DNA from: Intestinibacter sp964449895
GTDB lineage: Bacteria; Bacillota; Clostridia; Peptostreptococcales; Peptostreptococcaceae
DNA: 64,000 bases
Assembly (NCBI GenBank): GCA_964449895.1
Contig: CAYVBY010000003.1
Location: forward strand, 119,800 to 183,799
Reading direction: 5' to 3'
Numbering within the stretch: the stretch's first letter is position 1; the number at the start of each line of letters is the position of its first letter. Under the pieces are notes generated by a model. That model did no database searches, was not told the DNA's origin, and saw only the letters and a list, made by a program, of their open reading frames with translations. Below are positions 1-8,221 of the stretch, piece after piece. The translations under genes were made by a program, and so were the position numbers.

Positions 1-91
1 TAGAAGACTTCGCAAAAAAATTGAAGATGATTCTAAAAATCCAGAATATATAATCACATTATTTGGAATAGGTTATATGTTAGGAGAGTAG
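1..91 (+). CDS. C-terminal end of an OmpR/PhoB-family response regulator (partial)
   Basis: Reading from base 2, an open frame of 29 codons runs off the left edge and stops at 89-91. It ends in a recognition helix rich in Arg/Lys (RRLRKKIED) followed by the hairpin wing FGIGYMLGE. That is the usual end of the winged-helix DNA-binding domain of OmpR/PhoB regulators. The stop lies 3 bases before the start of the adjacent histidine kinase, so the two form a two-component operon. The receiver domain and the phospho-acceptor Asp are outside the window, and the signal and target genes cannot be read from here. Confidence 0.85.
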   Translation, partial: RRLRKKIEDDSKNPEYIITLFGIGYMLGE

Positions 92-94
92 CTT

Positions 95-1159
95 ATGACA
101 AGTAGAGAAAAAATTAATAAAAAAAGACTTAATAAAAATTTTAATAGGCTAGATAAAATTTATGTATTGTTTAATGGAATTATTTTTATAATTTGTTTAA
201 TTTTTAATATATATATTTTTTTATCTACAAAGAATTATAATATAAAAATTTCAATAGTAACAGCAAGTTTTACATTGGCAATTTTTATATTATTTTATTT
301 ACAAAAGTTATTTTTTAAAAAGTATTTAGATGAGATGTTAGTTAATTTATCAGATATGCTATCTACGATTTCCGATATGAAAGAAAATGAAATTTTTTCT
401 ATTATAGATGACTCTATATTATCAAAATTACAGCATCAAACTTTGAGATTAATAAATATATTAAAGTCACAAAATAAAAAGATGGAATTAGAAAAAAATG
501 AGATAAAATCTTTAATATCAGATATTTCCCATCAGCTAAAAACACCGCTTGCTAATTTGAAGATGTATAGTGAATTTTTGCAACAAGATGATTTATCAGA
601 TGATGAAAGAGAAGAATTCAATCAAATTATATACTTATCTTTAGATAAATTATGTTTTTTAATTGAAAGTATGATAAAAATGTCTAGATTGGAAAGTTCA
701 GTTATAAATTTACATAAAACAAAGAATGATATAAATGATGTTGTAGTACTAGCAATTTCTCAGCTTTATAAAAAAGCACAACTTAAAAATATAAATATAG
801 ATTTTGAACCAAAACAGAAAATACTCATAGATTATGATAAAAAATGGACATCAGAAGCATTGTTTAATATAATCGAAAATGCTATTAAATATTCTGAAGA
901 AAATACTACTATTTCTGTATCAATTGAAAAATACGAAATATTTACTAGAATAGATATCAAAGATCAGGGAATTGGAATATCTGAAGATGAAATTTCTAAA
1001 ATTTTTGGCAGATTTTATAGAGGAAAAAATGTTTTAGATGAAGAGGGAATAGGAATAGGTCTTTATTTGAGTAGAGAAATTATTTCAAAGCAGGGAGGAT
1101 ATATAAAAGTTAAATCTTCTAAATTGGGAAGTAAGTTTTCAGTATTTTTACCAGTTTAA
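95..1159 (+). CDS. Sensor histidine kinase, partner of the upstream response regulator
   Basis: A 354-residue membrane histidine kinase. Two membrane helices (about residues 23-44 and 52-72) are separated by only a few residues, so there is almost no extracellular sensor domain. A linker or coiled coil leads to the H-box SDISHQLKTPLANLK with the phospho-accepting His146. The C-terminal HATPase domain shows the N-box NIIENAIKYS, the G1 box DQGIGIS and the G2 box GIGIGLYLS. The tiny extracytoplasmic loop recalls intramembrane-sensing kinases of Firmicutes that respond to cell-envelope stress or peptide antibiotics, often with an ABC exporter. No such exporter is seen downstream, so the stimulus is unknown. 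It follows the regulator stop by 3 bases. Confidence 0.93.
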   Translation: MTSREKINKKRLNKNFNRLDKIYVLFNGIIFIICLIFNIYIFLSTKNYNIKISIVTASFTLAIFILFYLQKLFFKKYLDEMLVNLSDMLSTISDMKENEIFSIIDDSILSKLQHQTLRLINILKSQNKKMELEKNEIKSLISDISHQLKTPLANLKMYSEFLQQDDLSDDEREEFNQIIYLSLDKLCFLIESMIKMSRLESSVINLHKTKNDINDVVVLAISQLYKKAQLKNINIDFEPKQKILIDYDKKWTSEALFNIIENAIKYSEENTTISVSIEKYEIFTRIDIKDQGIGISEDEISKIFGRFYRGKNVLDEEGIGIGLYLSREIISKQGGYIKVKSSKLGSKFSVFLPV

Positions 1160-1275
1160 ATATATAAGTATTGTATATTATTTTGTATAATATATAGTAT
1201 AGTCAAATAATATAAGACTGATATTCAAAGGGAAAATATTAAAAATTGAAATATGGATATTTAGGAGGATTACAA

Positions 1276-1905
1276 ATGGAAAGTAAAGATAGTAAAAGAG
1301 CATTTAATGAAATGCTGCTGGTTGCAAAGGATCGTTTAAAGGACAAGTCACCTGAAGATATAGCTAAAAAATCAGGTACTATATTTGATGCTGAATCATC
1401 AACTATAAAAATCAATAGTTTAGGTCAAACTATAAACTTAAAATACCCATCTTATGATTTTGAGCAAAGTCCAGATGATTGGTATATATTAATAGCTCTA
1501 CACTATTTAGATTTAGCAGATGGTACACCTGTTTACTCTCAACCAGTTCATTTTGGTGAGTTAAAAGACGGATTAATAAGAGGTGTTAAATTTGACAAAA
1601 CTGCAGAAGTAGAATTAACTCGTTTTGTATCTGACAAAGAACCTGAACAAATTAAAAAAGTATTTGAAAATTTAGGTGCGGAATTTGTAAAATCAAAAGC
1701 TGATTTATCAGCAGTTATACCATTTTTCCCAAATTATCCTGTAACTATAAATGTTTGGTTTGCAGATGATGAATTTGATGCAGAAGTTAAAATGTTTGTA
1801 GATAAGAGCGCAGATAGATATTTAACTATAGAAGACTCTGTTATGTTAGGAGAGGCTGTGATTAGATATATATTAAGAAAATATGATGAAATTTATGGGA
1901 AATAA
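1276..1905 (+). CDS. DUF3786 domain protein
   Basis: A 209-residue soluble protein. The longer frame opens at 1246, but a consensus AGGAGG at 1263-1268 sits 7 bases before the ATG at 1276, so I use that start (MESKDSKRAF). The middle carries DDWYILIALHYLDLADG followed by a P-x-x-F-G-E-L segment, the features I associate with DUF3786, a family of unknown function in anaerobes. In other genomes DUF3786 proteins often accompany corrinoid or methyltransferase genes. Here the next gene is a SAM-dependent methyltransferase about 100 bases on. No metal-binding cluster or signal peptide is visible. The function is unknown and the family name is recalled, not searched. Confidence 0.75.
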   Translation: MESKDSKRAFNEMLLVAKDRLKDKSPEDIAKKSGTIFDAESSTIKINSLGQTINLKYPSYDFEQSPDDWYILIALHYLDLADGTPVYSQPVHFGELKDGLIRGVKFDKTAEVELTRFVSDKEPEQIKKVFENLGAEFVKSKADLSAVIPFFPNYPVTINVWFADDEFDAEVKMFVDKSADRYLTIEDSVMLGEAVIRYILRKYDEIYGK

Positions 1906-2003
1906 AAATATTTGAAGTCCATATAAATTAAAAATGAAAATAGATGGAAAAAATATTATAATATAAAAGGGAATATAAGACTAGAAGGAGATAATTTAAT
2001 TTT

Positions 2004-3206
2004 ATGGAACAAATAAATAACAATGTAATAAAACAATATATAGAGCAATATTTTGAAAAAATAGGCTTAGAAGAAGCAAATGATAGGGATGAATTTTTCA
2101 AACATATACAAGCAAAATACAAAATAGATTTAGCTCAAAATTTAGATATGGCAATGTCACTAAAAAGTGATACTACAAATGGAAAAATATACTTAACAAA
2201 AAATAAAGACTTAGAAACAAGTTTAGATTTTGGAGCTTATTACTACGATTTATATAAACAATTTTTTACATGGTTAATTAAAAGCCAGGATTTAGACAAC
2301 AAAAAAATTCTAGATTTAGGTTGTGATAACGGAATAGTAACTTGCTTTTTAGCTAAAATCTATCCAAATGCCAAAATTGTAGGTATAGACAAAGGTAAAA
2401 AAGGTATAGCATGTGCTGAAGAAATAGCTGAAAAATTAGGTTTAACAAATATAGAATTTGAAGTATTAGATGCTAAAAAAATTGATAAATTCTTCAAAGA
2501 AGAAAAATTTGATACAGTTATATCTACAAGATCTTTACTTGAAATAACTTCATTACCTAAGATAAAAAGCTTTTGGACTATAGATGATTTGGAAAAATCA
2601 TTAGTAGTTGCAAATAATGTAGTAAAATTTTTCAAAAGTATAGAAAAGGTTATGGCAGATGATGCTAAACTTATAACTTTTGAAAGATTATCAAGCTTTG
2701 AAGAAGTTTTAAACTTTGAAAAATCTATGAGAGAATCAGGTTTATATATAGACACTCAAAGTATGTGTAAAGTACAATTTTTTGAATTAGGTGACTATGA
2801 ACAAATGCCTATAATGATATTTGACAAAACAAAAACAGATGAATTAGGACTTTATGACTTCATAGAAATATATACAGAATTACCAACTCTTAATAAGCAA
2901 ACTGATATCGAAGACGATTTTGCTATAGATTTAGAATTTAAAAAAATCGAAAATAAAGAGCTTGTATTTGGAACACAAATCGACTACAAAACTGGTGTTG
3001 GTAGCGAACGTAGAGAAGTATGGAAAACAAATGATAAATTTATTTGCTACAAATATAGCAATATAGGACGTAGAGAGCTTATAACAGAAGGTGTAGATAA
3101 AGATCAAACAATAAAAGATATCACTAATATGGCTAATTTTATTGGAAGAATGGGACATAAGGTATCTGAGTACAAAAACGAAGAAGAAAGAAATTCAATT
3201 AAATAA
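2004..3206 (+). CDS. Class I SAM-dependent methyltransferase domain protein
   Basis: A 400-residue cytoplasmic protein with a Rossmann methyltransferase core in the middle. Motif I is ILDLGCDNGIVTCFLA, followed by an acidic motif II ending in AKIVGID, which binds the ribose of S-adenosylmethionine. The long N-terminal part (about 90 residues) and the C-terminal 170 residues do not resemble a methyltransferase family I can name, so the substrate is unknown. The AAGGAG at 1985-1990 lies unusually far (13 bases) from the ATG, so translation may be weak or the site may be another sequence. The gene ends just before a bidirectional terminator shared with the araC-type gene. Confidence 0.8.
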   Translation: MEQINNNVIKQYIEQYFEKIGLEEANDRDEFFKHIQAKYKIDLAQNLDMAMSLKSDTTNGKIYLTKNKDLETSLDFGAYYYDLYKQFFTWLIKSQDLDNKKILDLGCDNGIVTCFLAKIYPNAKIVGIDKGKKGIACAEEIAEKLGLTNIEFEVLDAKKIDKFFKEEKFDTVISTRSLLEITSLPKIKSFWTIDDLEKSLVVANNVVKFFKSIEKVMADDAKLITFERLSSFEEVLNFEKSMRESGLYIDTQSMCKVQFFELGDYEQMPIMIFDKTKTDELGLYDFIEIYTELPTLNKQTDIEDDFAIDLEFKKIENKELVFGTQIDYKTGVGSERREVWKTNDKFICYKYSNIGRRELITEGVDKDQTIKDITNMANFIGRMGHKVSEYKNEEERNSIK

Positions 3207-3212
3207 ATAAAT

Positions 3213-3245
3213 AAAACCGTATCATATAAATGATGCGGTTTTATT
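3213..3245. terminator. Bidirectional rho-independent terminator
   Basis: The stem AAAACCGTATCA / TGATGCGGTTTT with a 6-base loop is flanked by A-rich sequence on the left and T-rich sequence on the right. It can stop transcription of both the methyltransferase gene (plus) and the convergent AraC-type gene (minus). Confidence 0.85.
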
Positions 3246-3248
3246 TAT

Positions 3249-3920
3249 TTATTTTTTTACATCTAAAATTTCATTTTTATTTTTTAGATTTTTATATTCA
3301 GTAGGAGTTATACCTACGATTTCTTTAAAAAGTTTACAAAAATATGAATAATTGTTAAATCCACATAGAAGTGATACTTGAAGTAAAGTAACCTGAGGGT
3401 CTAGCATAAGATGTTTTGCAGCATTTATTCTAGTGATATTTATATATTCACTCAATGTACGATTTGTATATTTTTTAAAGAGCTTACAAAAATAAGTTTT
3501 ATTCATATTTATAATAGAACATATATTATCGAGAGAAAGATCTTCGTCTAAATTTTCGTGAATATAAAAAATAGCCTTTTTAATTTCAACGTGGGAATAT
3601 TTTTCATATAAATATTCTTTGCAATAACTATATGAATCTATTATTTTATGACCTATATCTTTTAAAGATGATATATCATTAGGGTCAAAATTCTCTAGAC
3701 TATTTTTAAAGCAACAATTATGTAAAGAAATACCTTCCTTAACTAAAATATAATTATAGATACTATAATTAAGTGAATCTATAAAAGTAGAGCAATATGT
3801 AAAACCACTTTGCTCTATAAGCGTTTTTAAATTTTTATCAAATATTTTAATTGCAAGATTTCTATTTCCACAATATACCAAAGAACAGATGTGAAGATGA
3901 TTTATTATATTTCTTTCCAT
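3249..3920 (-). CDS. AraC-family transcriptional regulator
   Basis: A 223-residue regulator whose last ~105 residues form the double helix-turn-helix AraC domain: DLSLDNICSIINMNKTYFCK (first HTH), then LLQVSLLCGFNNYSYFCKLF and the end signature GITPTEYK. The N-terminal ~115 residues are probably a ligand-binding or dimerisation domain but resemble no cupin I can name. The gene is transcribed away from the flavodoxin/NifH-like/ABC operon across a 128-base gap that holds the Fur-type box. That layout is typical of AraC activators of siderophore- or haem-uptake operons such as YbtA or Btr, which sense the imported chelate. I infer that it activates the divergent operon; this is not shown by sequence alone. 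The RBS on the minus strand is AGGAGG, 5 bases before the ATG. Confidence 0.9.
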   Translation of the reverse strand: MERNIINHLHICSLVYCGNRNLAIKIFDKNLKTLIEQSGFTYCSTFIDSLNYSIYNYILVKEGISLHNCCFKNSLENFDPNDISSLKDIGHKIIDSYSYCKEYLYEKYSHVEIKKAIFYIHENLDEDLSLDNICSIINMNKTYFCKLFKKYTNRTLSEYINITRINAAKHLMLDPQVTLLQVSLLCGFNNYSYFCKLFKEIVGITPTEYKNLKNKNEILDVKK

Positions 3921-3994
3921 AAAATACCTCCTAAAAAGTGAAAAACATTTAAAAAAAAGAGAATATAGTTAAAGACCACTTTATTATAGCATGG

Positions 3995-4000
3995 TATAAT
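3995..4000 (+). promoter_or_regulatory. -10 element of the nitrogenase-like/ABC operon promoter
   Basis: A perfect TATAAT 49 bases before the flavodoxin start, in the divergent gap with the AraC gene. No good TTGACA lies 17 bases upstream (the stretch reads AAGACC), which fits a promoter that needs an activator such as the neighbouring AraC protein. Confidence 0.55.
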
Positions 4001-4012
4001 TCTAAATGTAAA

Positions 4013-4027
4013 TGAAAATTATTATCA
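4013..4027. promoter_or_regulatory. Fur box overlapping the operon promoter
   Basis: TGAAAATTATTATCA differs at one position from the 7-1-7 Fur consensus TGATAATnATTATCA. It lies 13 bases after the -10 TATAAT, over the expected transcription start, the usual place for repression by Fe-Fur. It implies that the flavodoxin, NifH-like, importer and NifD/K-like genes are induced under iron limitation. Confidence 0.75.
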
Positions 4028-4048
4028 TTAATAAAAAGTGGAGGATAT

Positions 4049-4567
4049 ATGAAGACACTAATAACTTATTCAAGCCAAACTGGAAATACTAAGAAATTGG
4101 CAGAAGGTATTTACAAACATATAAATAAAAACAATAAGTTTGATTTGGATATTATGCCTATAAGTGAAGTTGAAAATATTAAGGATTACGAAGTTATTTT
4201 AATTGGATATTGGGTAGATAAAGGTGGACCTAATAAGGAAGCTGCTTTATTTATGGAAAAGATATCTAATAAAAAAATAGGAATATTTGCTACATTGGGT
4301 GCTTATCCAGATTCTAGACATGCATTTGAAAGTTTGGTAGCAGGAGAGGATTTAATAAAAGAAAATAATGAAGTAATAGGAAAATATATATGTCAAGGTT
4401 CAGTATCACCTAAGCTAATAAATTATTTTAAAACTTTAGGTCCTAATAATCATCATAGTATATCAGAAGAAAAATTGAAAAGATATAAAATTGCAGAACT
4501 TCATCCAAATGAAATAGAAATGCAAAGTGCTGCAATATTATTTGAAGAAAGACTAAGTATCGTTTAG
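4049..4567 (+). CDS. Flavodoxin family protein
   Basis: A 172-residue flavodoxin-like protein. The N-terminal strand and FMN phosphate loop read TLITYSSQTGNTKKLAEGI (SSQTGNT at residues 8-14), followed by a Rossmann-like fold with KIGIFATLGAYPDS near residue 90. It has no signal peptide and should be a cytoplasmic one- or two-electron carrier. It is the first gene of the iron-regulated operon, 11 bases before the NifH-like gene, with RBS GGAGG. The simplest reading is that it feeds electrons to the Fe protein, as flavodoxin NifF does in nitrogen fixers. An alternative is an FMN-dependent reductase acting on the imported chelate itself. Confidence 0.88.
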   Translation: MKTLITYSSQTGNTKKLAEGIYKHINKNNKFDLDIMPISEVENIKDYEVILIGYWVDKGGPNKEAALFMEKISNKKIGIFATLGAYPDSRHAFESLVAGEDLIKENNEVIGKYICQGSVSPKLINYFKTLGPNNHHSISEEKLKRYKIAELHPNEIEMQSAAILFEERLSIV

Positions 4568-4578
4568 GAGGAATAATT

Positions 4579-5331
4579 TTGAAAGAAATTAGGAAAATAG
4601 CAATATATGGTAAGGGTGGGATCGGAAAATCTACGACTACATCTAATCTATCTGCAGCATTATCACATTTAGGTTTAAAGGTTATGCAAATAGGATGTGA
4701 TCCAAAGGCAGATTCAACAAAAAATCTAATGGGAGGAAAGAGAATTCCAACTGTATTAGAGCAATTAAAGGAAAAAGGAAATGATTTAACATTAGAAGAT
4801 ATAGTTTTTACTGGATATAATGGAGTACTTTGTGTTGAATCAGGAGGACCAACACCAGGTATAGGTTGTGCAGGTAGAGGAATTATATCAGCTTTTGAAA
4901 AGCTAGAAGAATTAGAAGCATTTGAACATTACAATCCAGATATAGTTTTATATGATGTACTTGGCGATGTAGTTTGTGGTGGATTTGCTATGCCTATAAG
5001 AGGTGGATATGCAGATGAAGTTTATATAGTATCATCAGGAGAAATGATGTCACTTTATGCAGCATCAAATATAAGTTCAGCTATTAAAAACTTCAGAAGT
5101 AGAGGATATGCAAGATTAAAAGGTCTTATATTAAATTCAAAAAACATTGAAAATGAAGTAGAAATTGTTCAAAAGGCAGTAGATGAAATTGAAACAAATA
5201 TAGTACATGTAATACCTAGAAGTGGTGAAATACAAGTAGCTGAAAATGCTGGAGGAACAGTATTTGAGTTTTTAAATGAGTCAGAAATGAAAGATATATA
5301 CATTGAATTAGCAAATAAAATAATAGCGTAA
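4579..5331 (+). CDS. NifH-like Fe protein (nitrogenase-reductase family)
   Basis: A 250-residue homologue of NifH/BchL/CfbC, shorter than true NifH (about 280-290). The Walker A loop is GKGGIGKST (residues 11-19) and is followed by GCDPKADST. The two [4Fe-4S] ligands that bridge the homodimer are present: Cys97 in GIGCAGRGI and Cys133 in DVVCGGFAMPIR, within the switch regions. The Arg in GCAGRG that is ADP-ribosylated in NifH is also kept. It should hydrolyse ATP and pass single electrons to a NifDK-like partner, presumably the pair encoded 3 kb downstream. Translation starts at TTG (4579) with AGGAGG 7 bases upstream. True nitrogenase is excluded by the rest of the cluster: no nifE, nifN or nifB, and aberrant D/K proteins. 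Confidence 0.93.
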   Translation: MKEIRKIAIYGKGGIGKSTTTSNLSAALSHLGLKVMQIGCDPKADSTKNLMGGKRIPTVLEQLKEKGNDLTLEDIVFTGYNGVLCVESGGPTPGIGCAGRGIISAFEKLEELEAFEHYNPDIVLYDVLGDVVCGGFAMPIRGGYADEVYIVSSGEMMSLYAASNISSAIKNFRSRGYARLKGLILNSKNIENEVEIVQKAVDEIETNIVHVIPRSGEIQVAENAGGTVFEFLNESEMKDIYIELANKIIA

Positions 5332-5353
5332 GTTAATAGAGGAGGATATTAAA

Positions 5354-6358
5354 ATGAATAAAAAAGCAAAAGTAATAGCAATGATGTTATCAGTAATAAT
5401 GGTGGGAGGAGTATTTACAGGTTGTGCTCAAAATACAAATACATCATCTCAAATAGAATCTCAAGCTAAAAAAGAAGGAAAATTTACATTAGAATATACT
5501 GATGTGATGAAAGATCAAGGATTTACAGAGCCTATAGTTTTAGAAAAAGAACCAGAAAGAGTAGTAAGTATAACAGCAGCAACAACTCCATTATTATTTA
5601 AAATGGGAGTTTCACTTGTAGGTGTACCTAATTCTTCAATATACGAAATACCAGAAGATTATGAAGGAGAATTATTACAAACACTTATGTCTGATGATTT
5701 TGATATAGAAACAGTTGTTTCGCTTAATCCAGATTTAGTTATAATGCCAGCATCATCTCAAGAGCAATACGGAAAAACTTTAGAAGAATCAAATATACCA
5801 GTTTATTATACAAATGGTGGACATTCAACTAATGTATCAGCTTACGAATCAACATATCAAGAAGCTAAGGCAATTATAAATGCTTTTGATAAAGATTCAG
5901 AAGCTGGAAAAGAAGTATTAAAATCATATGAAGATTTAAAAGAAAAAATGAAACAAAGTAAAGTAGATTTAGAAGGTAAATCAGTTATGGTACTTGCTAC
6001 AACTCAATATATACAATCAAAAGCTGGAACAGTAGGTTCTATGGCAGATATAATAGGTTTAACTAATGTTTTTGAAAATGATCAAACAGGTATGGTTCCA
6101 CTTGATCAAGAAACAACTATGGAATATGATCCAGATGTAGTAATATTTGTAGGAAGCAGTATGTCAATAGAAGAAAATAAAGCAACTGCAGAAGCTGAAT
6201 TTAAATCAAATCCGAAATATTGGCAAAATTTTGATGCTATAAAAAATGGAAATATAATTTATTTACCATCTAGTTATATGCCATCTACAGGAATAGGTAT
6301 AGTAGATCAAATATCAAATCTTATAGATTTAGTTTATGAAACTTTAGAAGTAAAATAG
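5354..6358 (+). CDS. FecB/BtuF-type substrate-binding lipoprotein of ABC importer 1
   Basis: A 334-residue lipoprotein: basic N-terminus, hydrophobic stretch and lipobox VFTGC with the lipidated Cys24. The mature part is a class III (helical-backbone) binding protein, with PERVVSITAATTPLLFKMG at the start of the first lobe and NPDLVIMPASSQEQYG after it. This family binds ferric siderophores, haem or cobalamin on the outer face of the membrane and delivers them to FecCD permeases. It sits between the Fe-protein gene and its permease, in an operon with a Fur box, so an iron chelate or haem-like substrate is likely. RBS GAGGAGG precedes the ATG. The ligand cannot be deduced from sequence alone. 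Confidence 0.9.
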   Translation: MNKKAKVIAMMLSVIMVGGVFTGCAQNTNTSSQIESQAKKEGKFTLEYTDVMKDQGFTEPIVLEKEPERVVSITAATTPLLFKMGVSLVGVPNSSIYEIPEDYEGELLQTLMSDDFDIETVVSLNPDLVIMPASSQEQYGKTLEESNIPVYYTNGGHSTNVSAYESTYQEAKAIINAFDKDSEAGKEVLKSYEDLKEKMKQSKVDLEGKSVMVLATTQYIQSKAGTVGSMADIIGLTNVFENDQTGMVPLDQETTMEYDPDVVIFVGSSMSIEENKATAEAEFKSNPKYWQNFDAIKNGNIIYLPSSYMPSTGIGIVDQISNLIDLVYETLEVK

Positions 6359-6385
6359 ATAAGTAGGTTTATTATAAACATATAA

Positions 6386-6400
6386 TGAGAATGAATATCA
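6386..6400. promoter_or_regulatory. Second Fur-like box with -10 hexamer, before the permease gene
   Basis: TGAGAATGAATATCA matches 12 of 14 specified positions of the 7-1-7 Fur consensus TGATAATnATTATCA. A TATAAT at 6381-6386 touches it. This suggests an internal iron-repressed promoter for the permease, ATPase and NifD/K-like genes. No convincing -35 is visible. Confidence 0.5.
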
Positions 6401-6428
6401 TTATATGCTTATAATTAGGAGTAAGAGG

Positions 6429-7436
6429 ATGAAAAAAAAGTCAAAATCAGTAATAAAAGTAACATCAGTTATATTAATTCTTGCATGTATTTTATGTATA
6501 TTAACTCTTATCTCTGTATCTATAGGAAGTGCAAGGTATTCATTAAATGAAGTAATTACTAATTTATTTGCAGAAGAAGATAATAACATAAAAATTATAA
6601 TTTATAATTTAAGGTTGCCACGAATAATATGTGCTATTTTAATTGGTGCAGCATTATCAGTAGGTGGAGCATTATTACAAGCAGTTATGAGAAATCCTCT
6701 AGCAGATCCAGGTACAATTGGTGTATCTGCAGGAGCTAGCACAATAGTAACGACAGTTTTATTAGTATTTCCCGGTATGACAACGGCTGTTCCAATATTT
6801 GCATTTGTAGGTGCTGCATTTGCTTGTGCTTTAATATATATACTAGCTTGGAAAGAGGGAATAGATCCTGTAAGAATAATTCTTTCTGGGGTGGCAATAA
6901 ATTCTGTATTAGGTGGATATACTGGATTTTTACAAATGCTTTATTCAGATAATCTGCAAGGGGTATTAGGATTTTTAAATGGAAGTTTAGCAGGTCGTTC
7001 ATGGGCTGATGTTAGAATTTTAGTTATATATGTGACTGTAGGATTGATATTAGCAATGTTATGTATAAAAAGTGCTAATGCATTACAACTTGGCGATGAA
7101 ATGGCAAAAAACTTAGGTATAAATGTTAATTTAAATAGAGTTATATTATCTGCAGTTGCGGCATTTTTGGCAGCAGCTACAGTAAGTGTTGCAGGTATGA
7201 TAGGATTTGTAGGTCTTGTTGTACCACATATTGCAAGAATGATAGTAGGTTCAGATTATAAAATTATGGTTCCAACCAGTATGCTTTTAGGTGCAGTAGT
7301 ATTACTTTTTGCAGACACTTTAGGGCGTACAATAGTTCCAGGAATGGATATTCCAGTAGGAACTATTATGGCAATGTCAGGTGGACCATTCTTCTTATAT
7401 ATGCTTAGAAAGAAGGGAAAAATAAGTGGAAATTAG
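6429..7436 (+). CDS. FecCD-type permease of ABC importer 1
   Basis: An integral membrane permease of about 335 residues (about 9-10 hydrophobic segments). An in-frame ATG exists at 6405, but AGGAG at about 6417-6421 fits the ATG at 6429 (MKKKSKSVIK). Family marks are LRLPRIICAILIGAALSVGG, NPLADPGTIGVSAGA and the coupling-helix segment GLVVPHIARM. It would form a homodimer in the membrane with two copies of the following ATPase to import the ligand of the lipoprotein. The start of the ATPase gene lies inside its last codons (7426), so the two are translationally coupled. Confidence 0.93.
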   Translation: MKKKSKSVIKVTSVILILACILCILTLISVSIGSARYSLNEVITNLFAEEDNNIKIIIYNLRLPRIICAILIGAALSVGGALLQAVMRNPLADPGTIGVSAGASTIVTTVLLVFPGMTTAVPIFAFVGAAFACALIYILAWKEGIDPVRIILSGVAINSVLGGYTGFLQMLYSDNLQGVLGFLNGSLAGRSWADVRILVIYVTVGLILAMLCIKSANALQLGDEMAKNLGINVNLNRVILSAVAAFLAAATVSVAGMIGFVGLVVPHIARMIVGSDYKIMVPTSMLLGAVVLLFADTLGRTIVPGMDIPVGTIMAMSGGPFFLYMLRKKGKISGN

Positions 7437-8211
7437 TTGTAGAGAAGTAGGAGTTAAATACGGAGAATATCAAGCTGTTAAAGGAATAGATACATCGATA
7501 TATAAGGGACGTATTACTACTATAATAGGTCCAAATGGTTCTGGTAAATCTACTTTTTTAAAAGCTATAACGAGATTATTAAAGTACAATAGAGGAACTG
7601 TATGTATAAATGATAAAAATATAGAATCATTTAAAGGTAAGGATTTATCTAAATTAATAGCGGTACTTCCACAAAAACACTCAGCACCACCTGATTTTAA
7701 AGTTGAGGAGCTTGTAAGCTATGGAAGAATTCCACATAAAAAGTGGTATGAAACTAAAAGTGATTGTAATGATCCTGTAGTAAATTGGGCTATGGAATGT
7801 ACTAATGTAAGTCATTTAAGAAAAAAATCAATAAATGAAATATCTGGTGGAGAAGCTCAAAGGGTTTGGATATCAACTGCTCTAGCTCAAAATCCAGAAA
7901 TATTGTTTTTAGATGAGCCTACAACATATTTAGATATTTCACATCAACTAGAAACTATGAATTTAGTTAAAAAATTAAATAAAGATTATGGAATAGGTGT
8001 TGTTATGGTTTTACATGATTTATCACATGCATTGGAAGTAAGTGATAACATTATAGTTTTAAAAAATGGAATAAAATATGATGAAGGAAAACCAACAGAA
8101 GTAATAACATCTAAAATGATGAAGGATGTCTACAATGTAGACTGTGACATTATAAATATAGAAGGAAGAAATAAACCGATAATAGCATATAGAGAAATTC
8201 AAGCGGTTTAG
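7426..8211 (+). CDS. FecE-type ATP-binding protein of ABC importer 1
   Basis: A 261-residue ABC ATPase starting at GTG inside the end of the permease gene (11-base overlap). Walker A is GPNGSGKST, the signature is ISGGEAQRVWIS, Walker B is EILFLDEPT and the switch His is in VLHDLSH. The adjacent permease and the FecE/BtuD-like Q-loop region (VLPQKH) place it in the iron-chelate/cobalamin importer family. It powers uptake by the 5354-8211 system. The NifD-like gene starts 10 bases later, so transporter and reductase are one transcription unit. Confidence 0.93.
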   Translation: MEISCREVGVKYGEYQAVKGIDTSIYKGRITTIIGPNGSGKSTFLKAITRLLKYNRGTVCINDKNIESFKGKDLSKLIAVLPQKHSAPPDFKVEELVSYGRIPHKKWYETKSDCNDPVVNWAMECTNVSHLRKKSINEISGGEAQRVWISTALAQNPEILFLDEPTTYLDISHQLETMNLVKKLNKDYGIGVVMVLHDLSHALEVSDNIIVLKNGIKYDEGKPTEVITSKMMKDVYNVDCDIINIEGRNKPIIAYREIQAV

Positions 8212-8221
8212 AGGTATGTAA

